The notes below the pieces were generated by a model. It did no database searches, was not told the origin of the DNA, and saw only the letters and a list, made by a program, of their open reading frames with translations. Made by a program: the position numbers and the translations under genes. Positions 22,247-32,200 of a stretch of DNA of 64,000 bases are shown here, piece after piece (the stretch's first letter is position 1; the number at the start of each line of letters is the position of its first letter). The stretch covers positions 19,206,501-19,270,500 of the forward strand of contig NC_092660.1 of assembly GCF_032118995.1 (NCBI RefSeq), in the 5' to 3' direction. This DNA comes from Asterias amurensis. Its lineage: Eukaryota > Echinodermata > Asteroidea > Forcipulatida > Asteriidae.

Positions 22247-24965
22247 CTGCAAAAAAAGATAAAAAACAAGATTCCAACTTAGTCAAAACTTAGTCAAAAC
22301 TCAAACCTAAGCCAACTTTGCAGAAAACTCGATCCATTTAGATGTGAACACTTTTTGAAAGTGTTTTCGTGTTTGTTTTCAAGAGTGGCATTGTCATCTA
22401 TGTTTAAAGGGACTGTGTCCTCATCATGTGAACTCTCAACCAGTTGCCATACATGCGCCCGCCCTCAATGCATCATCTGCAGTAATTATAATGCACCATG
22501 TCTGCCATGAATGACACTCCTGGCGCCGAAACATCGAATTTGTGGGGCTCGTTTAGAATGATTTTAAGAGACCATAAATACAACATCTTGTAATATAAAG
22601 GGGAGATGCACATAATTATTGCTGCTCGGAGACCAGTCTGAAACACCGGGACAAATTTATGTGCATTACACAACACACGAGACAACCGGCTTTACATCCC
22701 ATCAAAATGTCGAACAAAATTTGTGAAGTGTCTTGCTTAAGATACAAAGTGTCACGACTGGGACTTGAACCCATACTCTGCTGAACAGAAACACAAGACC
22801 CATGGAATAGTTTGTTACGCTTTACTTTGGTAATAAGAGAGTCTTTCTCGAAGGCTAAATGACACCACAACAACAGTGTCAGTGTGAAATTAATACTTAC
22901 ATCTGAACTCCATTTTGGCAGGAGACTTTACGCAATACTTTTACACGGTAGACTATGGGGCGACAACCGCCCTCTGTTGAAAAGCTCTGCCCAGTTGGTT
23001 GAATACAAGACGGACACGAGCACTGAGCGTAAGACATTTTCTTTGGGTGCCTGAAAAAATAAATGAAAACAAAAATAGTTATAATAACAGCTGCTTTGAT
23101 GCAATATCAAGTCCTCAAATGATTTACAGTAGTTAAAGGGATGGCACATAATATTTCATTTATTTCATTGTTTTCTCTAAAGTGCATTGCCATGGGGAGT
23201 CAAAGTCCTTGCTATCCCAGACTGGGCTATTCCACATAAGAGGAGGGGTCGGGTCTCACAGTTTGTAGTGTTGGTTTTATATTAAATTTGTGTTGAACTA
23301 TGCCCAGACTTGAACCTTCTGACGAAATACAAGTTCTTTGTTAGGGTGCTGCATGGCTTCCAGATCAATTGCAGAATGCTGACAGCCTTTGTCCAACACC
23401 CCTCCCCTTGTAAATCAAACTTTTTGACTTTCTGGGGTGCCAGAATCCAGTGGAATTTTATGTATGTGTAATGTTTGAGGTTACTTCCCCAATTAAAGTT
23501 AGTAACTTAAGTCTCACCTGTTCTCGTCTGTGTGTTCTACGTATGTCCATGGACATAGTGTCCTCTCGTTTACTTCGTTGCTGCCAGTTGACAGCAAGCT
23601 TGCAGGACATTCGTCGAAGGCATGTTTGAATTCAGCGATAACATCCCTGGTCCCTTCAGTGACATTTGAAATACACCCAAGGCTCACACCAGCTTGTGCT
23701 GGCAGTACCAGTTGTTGAGAGTTACTACTACGGTGAACAGCGTCCATAAAAGGTTCCACTTCATCACCTTCGAGACCATCGAATATGGCGAAGCCTTGGG
23801 TCTGGGAGCTCCCGTTGGTATCAGCGGCCACGGACCGCTTGTGGCCTACCGGTGTCTCGCCGTTTGTGGCCGGTAGGAGGATCTCGGAAGCCTGCTGGCC
23901 AGAGCCAGACATGATAGAGCTACTGATAACTTGAACTACGTCTGGTGCTGTGGAATCTGTGAGGACACCATTGTTTGTGTGTTGATTGGACGGTATGACG
24001 TAGCAGTTGGTCAACAACCCATTCAGGAATACAATAAGAACCAAAGTAGCAGTTGCCTGGAAGAAACAAAATAATATGCTGATGTTATTGTATGTCTATC
24101 TATTACAGTGTCATATTGTGCATTATATCTACACTGCGAAACCTATGGTGTTTATTACAAAACGTACACCAATGTTGTCATATTTTTATAGATACTGAAA
24201 CAAGAACCAAATTTTACACCACATGGTGTCATATTAACTTCAATTTATGCCAACACAATTACATTGACGTGATGTTATCAATCTAATTCATCTGTATTAT
24301 CTCTTTGGTATCTACAATGTGACAACACAATGGTGTCAAATTTAACCCCCGGTTTGTGCAATGTGGAAATTAAACTACTCAAATTCGAAGTTCTAAACAC
24401 ACCTAAGAAACCAGTAACAAAGTAGAGTTGCCTGCTCATTTGCCTAAAATGAAATGCAAATCAATCTATAATTCATGCACGTTCACTGTCAAATGTGGGA
24501 TCTTTTTTTGAGACTTCTATTGCGTTTGAACACGTTTGGTATCTATCCAGTCAAAGTTAATTGGCATAAAACCTCACTTGGTATCGAGCAGACGAGTTGC
24601 TGAATGCATTGTGATAAACAACTCCCTCTGAAGTAACGTAGTTTTTGAGAAAGAGGTAATCATTTTCTATATAAATATTTCAATCTGAGAAATTTCTCAC
24701 TAAGCTATTTGAATCTGAGAAAATAATTCAGGAATCTGAATTACTTTCTCAGGAATCTGAAAGCACACACATTTTGTTCAACAATGGGGTGTTTTTTCTT
24801 TCATTATTTTCTCGCACATTCGATGACCAATTGAGTCCAAGTATTTCACAAATTTGTTAATATTTTACACACCAACTATGACTCTAGGCATTAAATGTGT
24901 GTGCTGCCCTAAGTATAAAATAAATAACACAACCAAGTTGTGATGAATCTTACCTTATTAAACAT
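22186..24965 (-). CDS. Interleukin-17-like secreted cytokine (complete, 4 coding exons, 253 aa)
   Basis: A predicted secreted cysteine-knot cytokine of the IL-17 family, which in animals signals through IL-17 receptors in mucosal or gut immunity. Exons (minus) are 24965-24954, 24056-23518, 23050-22901 and 22246-22186, summing to 762 nt with matching phases. Exon 1 encodes only MFNK; joined to exon 2 it gives a good signal peptide (ATATLVLIVFLNGLLTNC, likely cleavage near residue 22). Residues about 23-165 are a low-similarity pro-region with a dibasic HKR site at 76-78. The IL-17 core starts at RTLCPWTY (Cys 172) and continues AQCSCPSC, EGGCRPIVYRVKVLRKVSC and DVPVACACVRPAQ. These match the family's CPW, CxC..C, VLRR..C and VxVGCTCV landmarks. 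Which IL-17 subfamily is not decidable by eye. No repeat lies inside the coding exons. Confidence 0.9.
22720..22810 (-). mobile_element. SINE head fragment in IL-17-like intron 3
   Basis: On the minus strand, TTCTGTTCAGCAGAGTATGG is followed by GTTCAAGTCCCAGTCGTGAC, the box B region of the SINE family. The body is lost. Confidence 0.5.
22901..23050 (-). CDS. IL-17-like gene, coding exon 3
   Basis: Acceptor ttttttcag. Encodes HPKKMSYAQCSCPSC through VLRKVSCQNGVQ. Ends AT before gtaagt; reading through the donor gives ATG TAA, an immediate stop. Confidence 0.88.
23518..24056 (-). CDS. IL-17-like gene, coding exon 2
   Basis: Acceptor ttcttccag. Encodes the hydrophobic core of the signal peptide, the pro-region and the start of the cytokine domain up to TYVEHTDEN. 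Ends with two bases of an arginine codon before gtgaga. Confidence 0.88.
24954..24965 (-). CDS. IL-17-like gene, coding exon 1 (4 codons)
   Basis: ATG TTT AAT AAG, directly before the donor gtaagat. It is the only ATG in an upstream-open frame and provides the start and basic N-region of the signal peptide. The 5' UTR presumably continues to about 25140. Confidence 0.75.
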
Positions 24966-25947
24966 CTTTTGTGTAGAGTCTCGCTCTAGTTTTGTAAAGA
25001 ACTTGGTGTACAAAATGCAAGCAAACAAACTGATCGTGTAGCAAAAAGCCTTAATTAACAAAAGTCGCAGTGGATAGTTGTATCGTGCTTTGAAGTTCGG
25101 ATGCCGTTTGCAGCAGTTAATCACAGAGCTGGTTCGAAGGCTGATCTTAATTCTTCTCGATCAAAATTGAGTTATATAACTTTCCAAAGTGAACGTGGAT
25201 CCGGCATTTATTTCTTAATCTTCTAAAAATAAACGCCTTGCGCCGCTTTGCAAGGCTGAAAAGAAGAGAAAAAAAACCTCGGTGGATACGGAAAACAACA
25301 AGAAGAAGAAACCTAATACCAGGTAATTATTTCACTCGTGGCTTATTCAGGTCCCTTAAAAACACCGGTATAGACTGCGGTCAGTCAGTTTAAGCTAAGT
25401 GTTTGTAACGTGGATCCAAGTCCGGGAATTCAACACAATTTCCCCTAACTCGATTTCCGAATCCGGACTCAAGCTAAAAATATGAAATGAAGTATAGGCC
25501 TTATGTGTGCTGAGTGGTGGGTATGAAATATCAATTAAATAATATCATGATGGGTTAAGTCAGAATATTAAAATGTTTAAAATGCAAAACAAATAACTGA
25601 AAATCGAAATTCAGTTTTTGTTGACAAATGTATATTAAGATACAAAAAAGAATAAGACATCATACCAGCTCGCCAATATCATCAATTTCAACCCTGATTA
25701 AACTACAAAGTTGTTTGTTTAAGCCATGAAATACCAAGTTAAATGAGTCAGAAAGTTTGGTGGTGATCCGAAGGCAGCGTAAAACAATTTACTGGGAAAG
25801 TGCCCCCTGACCGTTTAATGACCAATTTTTGCCATCTCTCGTCTCAATAACATCTTTGCCCCACAGTGACAAGCACCCCCCCCCACATCCATGACCCTTC
25901 TGCTTCACCCGAGCCCAAGTCAACACCCTCTTCATGGTGTTACAGCA

Positions 25948-26140
25948 GGACCCAATTTTACAGAGCTGCTAAGCACACAAAGTAGCCGCGCTAAGCACAA
26001 CAGAATTGTGCTTATACCAGAATAAGGTTACCAGCCAATATTACCATGTCATATGTACAATTTGTGACTGCTGGTATCCTGCTTTCAGGTAAGCAGATAA
26101 TTGTTAAGCAATATTTTCTGCCCCCAAAAAATCATTAGCC
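25948..26140. mobile_element. GCCCAATTTCATAGAGCTGC family element
   Basis: GACCCAATTTTACAGAGCTG with CTAAGCACA and CCAGAATAAGGTTACCAGCC, as in the copies at 29789, 48681 and 58200. The right end is degenerate. Confidence 0.55.
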
Positions 26141-27102
26141 CAGGGCGGGGGAATGCAAAACCCTTGCCATTTTATGAAATAAACACAAATGCAGAAATAA
26201 AGATTCATGACTAAAATAAATGACTAAAATACCCCCTCCCAAAGTATGTTTTGCACGTGACAAAATTGGGGCGCTGTAAACGTCGCAATAGGGCGTTATA
26301 CAACGCCGCACACCGTAATTATAACTCGTCAGTGTTACTCGTCTCGTCTCAACAATTATTATTAATAGTTTTTTTGCACAATGATCGGCCAACGTTTGGG
26401 CTAAAACCTTTTTTTTCTTTCTTTCATTTTCAACTTCCTTAATACTCTAAGAAATAACTCCCGCCATCAACTATAGGCTTCGTCACATGGAAAATCCCTC
26501 CGCCATAAGCAACGATTATTTGGATGCAATTTGTGTTATAACAAGATTATGTTTATTAAAGGAAAGGTACACGTTTGGTTACTACTAAAACACATGTTAA
26601 CTTAAAAACTGAGAGTGTTATAGCGAGCATTGGAGAGCTGTTGATAGGTAAAAATATTGTGAGAAACGGCTCCCTCTGCATTAGCATAGATTTTGAGAAA
26701 GAGGTAATTTCTCACTAAAATAATGAAATACATCTAGTCTGTTTCGTAACACTAAAAGTATATGGCACTAGAAACCTTGGAAGCCTACAGCAGTTTGACT
26801 GAGAAACATTCGTATTTTTATGATATCAGTTTTTGATTCCCAAATTTGAATCTAAGAAGCTTAAAAATTGAGTCCGTGTGGGTGTTCACGGGGAATTAAC
26901 CCTTGGGTACAAAAGGTACTAATAGTTTGAGCTACACCAGGAAAGACTGAATGCAGTTTCCCCTTTGAGAGTCCGTGTGATGGGTGTTCATGGGAAATCA
27001 ACCCAGTTGGGTACCCGGCATAAAAACACCGGAAAGCACTGATGGGTGCATGTAATGCGGTTACATTCAGGAAGGCGCGGAAAATAGTGGCTGATATGTT
27101 TT

Positions 27103-27488
27103 AAAGGAATTGGATCGGACGAGTTGGTCTATTCATGGAGGAATGCGTTTGAAACCGTTTGTTATGAAATGCATATGGTTAGAAAGATGTTTTAAAAGTA
27201 GAATATAATGATCCACACAAGTATCACTCGAAATTGCACGGTTTTCCTTTTACGTCGCGAACTATCACGATCGGCCATTTATGGGAGTCAAAATTTTGAC
27301 TCCCATAAATGGCCGACCGTGTTAGTCGACAGGGTAAAAAGAAAACCACGCAATTTCGAGGCATATTTGTGTAGATCATTGTATTCTACTTTTACAATAT
27401 CTTTCTAACCATATACATTTTACAACAAACGGTTACAGAACGCTTTTCAAAGACCAACTCGACCGATCCAAGGCAACGTGTTCCTTTA
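27103..27488. mobile_element. Palindromic MITE (GGAACACGTTGCC family), intergenic copy
   Basis: The left end lacks part of CACGTTGCC (AAAGGAATTGGATCGG) and the right end is complete (GGCAACGTGTTCCTTT). The central fold is GGCCATTTATGGGAGTCAAA / TTTGACTCCCATAAATGGCC. Confidence 0.9.
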
Positions 27489-29130
27489 AAGGGAAGACGT
27501 TTGCTGGTAATCCCTCTTAAAATTAATGGGAATAAAAACCCATGGTAACAAGCATACGGCAGCATTAAAGTCTTTACTTTCGGTACAGAAAAAAAAGGTT
27601 CACAGATTTACAAATAATTTACAGGGTTTACAGAAAGGTAATGGTAAACGACTTCTCTTGAAATATTAGTCCATGAAATGCTTTACTTTTTGAGAAAACA
27701 TTAAAACAATATCAATTCTCGATAGCGAGAATTACGGATTTGTTTTAAACACATGTCATGACACGGCGAAACGTGGGAAAACAAGGGTGGGTTTTCCCGT
27801 TATTTTCTCCCGACTCCGATGACCGATTGAGCCTATTTTCACAAGTTTGTTATTTTATATATAAGTTGTGGTGCACGAAGTGTGAGCCTTGGACAATATT
27901 GTTTACAAAGCATTTGGAGAAACATTCTTGACTTCTAAGAAGATGGTTATGTAAAAAGATTTTGAATCTGAAAAGCGTTACCACAGTAACTTAAAAAAAA
28001 TCTGTATTCTATCCCTATATGGATCATTCTTTCTGCATGTACAATTCGCGCCGATATCTGGCGATATCTAAATAAAGCACACGAACACTATAATGTTCAA
28101 TTCTATTCAATACGTTTATTGTTTGAGAAAAAGAACATTTGTGAGAATTAAACTGTATAGGCCTACCTAGAAATGTATATAAATCAAGAAGCGCATAAAA
28201 TGGTTTTAATGAAAACATAGTACATTATTGCTATCAGGAAGACCGGTTTGCAACATGAATGTATAAAGGCCTACTGTGATATTCCATTGGGTTTTTTCTG
28301 ATACAAATTTATTTTGATATAAACTTTAGGGCTAGTGTGTTTGAGAAGTGATGCACATGGAGGTTCAAAAGTGGACATCTGCTTTTCTGAAAGCAGGTTA
28401 GACGTTGTTTCCTGATGCATTTTTCTGCTTTTCTGCCTCCCTAAAAGTGGATTGAACGTTTTAATTACATCCATTTTCTGCTTTTCTGCTTTTCTGATTT
28501 CAGAATTTTTTTTTTAAAGCAGATTTTACTTATTCACCTACACTGATGGTCCAATTATAGTGGACATGTGCTTTTTTGGTTTCAGTGATCTGCTAGCTGA
28601 GCGCGCGACCTTATTTTAAGCAATGGATTCACACTTTATTAAATGGTTTAGGGAAAACTTAATGTGTATGACATTATCCAAAACAAACGGAACAGTGTTT
28701 TATGATTTATCGATGTCGAGTCTGCAACGGTTGCCAATAAAACTCTATTTCAGGGGGGGGGGCGGGGGCAAGGGTGGCAAAGTAATCCCCCCCCCAAAAA
28801 AAAAATTAAAAAAAATGAAAAACACAGAAGAAACAACAACTGTACTGTACGGCTACGGCTATGGTTCGATTTCCGTGTACTCGTGCAGAGGATGTCCTCA
28901 ACATTACAGTTAGCAAGAGGTCGTAGCCGTAGCTCTAGCTGTAGTCCAAGCACGTAGCCAGTTGTTCAATTGACAGACTACGTCTGAAGTCTGTACTTCT
29001 ATTATTACAACTACACAATGAAGCTAGCTCTCACTAGTTTGTACACAAAATATAGGCGGATTTAAGGTGAAGATTGAACGATGAAAGATTGCACAAAATT
29101 CAACACGATTACTGCAGAGGAGATATAAAG

Positions 29131-29264
29131 ATGGAATCGTTTACTGGTGTTGATTCTCCAAGATCAGGAACAATCATAGAGGGCGTTGGAGATGAGATTG
29201 TGCATTCTGTTTTCGGTGTTTTTATTGTAGTTGCAATTCCTCTGACGATTGCTTTCCTCAACAG
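29131..29264 (+). CDS. RNF170: RNF170 coding exon 1
   Basis: [13 protein letters not shown] through the first membrane segment, ending with two bases of an Arg codon before gtgagt. Confidence 0.88.
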
Positions 29265-32200
29265 GTGAGTGTAAAGTCACGGAAGTGGGGCGGGAGAGTG
29301 CAAACACAATACATAACAAAACAATAACATTATGCACGACTAAGAAGTTTTGTATACTATTCTTATATTGAAAAAAAAGTCATTCGTCATAAGATGACTA
29401 AACAGTCAAGAAAGTATCTATTTTAGCCGTTTTGCACCTCATCATTGTTGCTCTGCTGTAGGATGACTGATTACTGAGTGATACATTACTAGGGCCACAC
29501 AAATTATTATCCATTATTAATAATAATGTCATCAATAGAAATCTTATAAATGAAAAGTTGACAGGGATCTCTCGTCCCCGTTGACTGTTTCAGATGAATA
29601 CATTCAAGTGTCTACTTCAGTGAACAGCAAAAGACCTGCCATACTCATAGTATTTTCGGCAAATTTTCTAAAATTGGGAACCAACTTTCAGGAAGGTTTC
29701 ATTTAGGTTTGGAACTTACCTACTTACTGACAACAATGAGTACAAAGCACCCAATTGCCATATTATTGGTAATCCATACTTTTTTCCCTAGACCCAATTT
29801 CATAGAACTACTTACAAAGCACACTCAGCCTCAGTAGCAAAAGCACAAAAAAATACTGACCAGGTTAAGGGTACCAGCCAAATTACCACACCTCATGAAT
29901 ATTTGTTGTACTGGTAATTTTACTCATTAATGCATAGCACAAAATTGTTAAGCAATATTGTTGCTTTTTAAAGCAGGTGTATGAAATTTGGTCCTGGTGC
30001 TGTCACTGTACAGGCAAACTCCACCTTGTATAAAGTCTGTTTGTTTTGATCTTTTCAGAAACCAAACTGGTTCAGGAGTTATCCATCCAGACAATGTGCA
30101 GAGAGTTTTTGAAGCAAGGCAACGATTAGGGGTTGATTCAGAGACAGTGAGTGATCGCCAACAAGAACAACAACAACAACAAGAGCAACAACATCAACAT
30201 GATGAGCAGCTCCAAAATGGCAACTCCCAAACCCCACCCATTAGACGGAGATATAACTTTGACCCCACATGTCCTGTTTGTCTAGCAGAGTTAGCTTACG
30301 CTACAGAGACAAATTGTGGCCATGTTTTTTGCGGTATGTTTTTCGCTTAGCTGTATTTGTGAATTTAAGACGGTTTTCTTGCAATGCTCAAACTGAAAGA
30401 GATTCAACAATTTGTGTTGTAGTGACTTTGTTTTAAGATCATGCCCAATTTCATAACTCTGTTTGCTGCAGAGTTGTTCCCTTACTGGCCAAAGAGCTTT
30501 ACAGGGGGCTGTAGCTACGTGCAGAATTTGGCAGTAAGCAGCGCCATAAAATTCGGCCTAGTTGGCCTAAACTCAACACATCTTCACTCTGTTATGTCTA
30601 CATTTTGACCCACTGGTCTGCCAAAAATTAAAAGAAACCCCAAAACAGTGTAATGAGAGTATGAAATTAGTACCCCAGAAGTTTCTTTCCAATTTTTTTT
30701 GCATTAATTTCTTTTTGTTTTGCAGTTTTTGTTTGCTTTTTATGTCCTTGTATTTTATCAATCATTAGTGTTTTTTATTACATATTTTGTACTGCAGGAA
30801 ACTGTTTGATAACCTACTGGAGGCATGGCAACTGGCTTGGGTCAATCAGATGTCCAGTGTGCAGACAACAGGTGTGAAAATCATTACTCAAATTACATCT
30901 TTTCAGAAAGAAAAAAACATTTTCAAGAGCAGTATATCCCTCTTTGATGAGCGACGCTGTATTTCAACTGTGTGTAATATTGTGTCCCTTTACTTCATGA
31001 TAACCGTACCTCCTGCTTCTTCTGTTTGTATCCTACTCCTTGCTTTTCACTCCTTTTCCACCTGACTGCTATTTGATTAATTACACTAAATGAGGTGTCA
31101 TAGGTGTCTTGGCCGAGCGGATAAGAGCACCGAACTCAAGCTCTGGTGTTTCTGTTCAGCAGAGTGTGGGTTCGAATCCAGGTTGTGACACTTGTGTCCT
31201 TGAGCAAGACGCTTAACCACAGCTTCTCTCCACCCAGGGGTAAATGGGTACCCTGCGAGGGCAGAGATGGTTATTGTGATTGATTAGCTTAGTGTGCTAC
31301 ATACTTGGCAGCACAGACTGTATACTCCCCAGGGAGCTGAGATGGTTTAAGGAAAGATTTAAGGCCCAGTGACCAGGGGTAATAATGTGGAAGCGCTTTG
31401 AGACGCCCTTCGGGTGTACAAAGCGCTGTATAAAAACCGACTATTATTATTATTTTTATATTGCACTCACCTCTTACCCCTGTGGGTGGCCCTGGTTCAA
31501 TTCCTAGCCACATGACATTATTTTAGTTGAGTTGTGCATTGGTCTTTTCTGAGCTATAAGGGTTTTCTCCAGGCCCTGTGGCTTTCTTTTCTTTGGAAAA
31601 ATTCAGCACTTTCTGTCTCTGGCTTTGCTCCATGTCACCTACCTGAGGCATCTTGCATGCCTGTGGCTTGCCCATGTTGTAGTCACATCTTTCACAATTC
31701 AGCTTCTCAGTCAAGATGACTAACCTCCCAAATTAGTAGTCCAGTCTAATTTCTATACCATCCGCCCTGGTAATAGTTAAAAAGCAGGACAGTTCTTTTC
31801 AGAACTGAGAAGTCTCCCGAACCTCCGATTATCTACTCCACGGCAGTAGAATAAAGCAAGACAGTTCCCTAAGAACAACTCTACCTGGCAAGTAGATACA
31901 CACATGGTGTTACCGCAAACCAAATATACATTGACAGTGGACACCATTGGTAATTGTCAAAGACCAGCCTTCTCACTTGGTGTATCTCAACATATATATG
32001 CATAAAATAACAAACCTCAAAAATTTGAGCTCAATCGGTCATCGAACTTGCGAGATAACTATGAAAGAAAAAAACACCCTTGTCACACGAAGTTGTGTGC
32101 TTTCAGTTGCTTGACTTCGAGACCTCAAGTTCTAAACTTGAGGTCTCAAAATCAAATTCGTGGAAAATTACTTCTTTCTCAAAAACTATGTTACTTCAGA

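Larger units (their letters stand above)
24966..29130. other. Divergent intergenic region between the IL-17-like gene (-) and RNF170 (+)
   Basis: About 4.2 kb. Contains a CCCAATTT-family element (25948-26140), degenerate MITE sequence (26560-26750), a palindromic MITE (27103-27488), a relic with TTTCGGTACAG (27567-27910) and a run of pyrimidine-rich CTTTTCTGC repeats (28370-28500). 28840-28990 has an imperfect inverted repeat of GTACGGCTACGGCTATGG-like sequence. No convincing coding exon. Confidence 0.5.

Noticed and set aside
24966..25124. N-terminal extension of the IL-17-like protein upstream of MFNK
   Set aside because: The frame is open, but there is no ATG upstream (the first codon is GTG). 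MFNK plus exon 2 gives a clean signal peptide, so the ATG at 24965 is preferred.
31103..31200. A functional tRNA gene (Leu/Ser-like) in RNF170 intron 3
   Set aside because: The boxes are good, but the same head occurs many times joined to the same non-tRNA body and ATT tail, so it is a SINE. The acceptor stem does not close convincingly.
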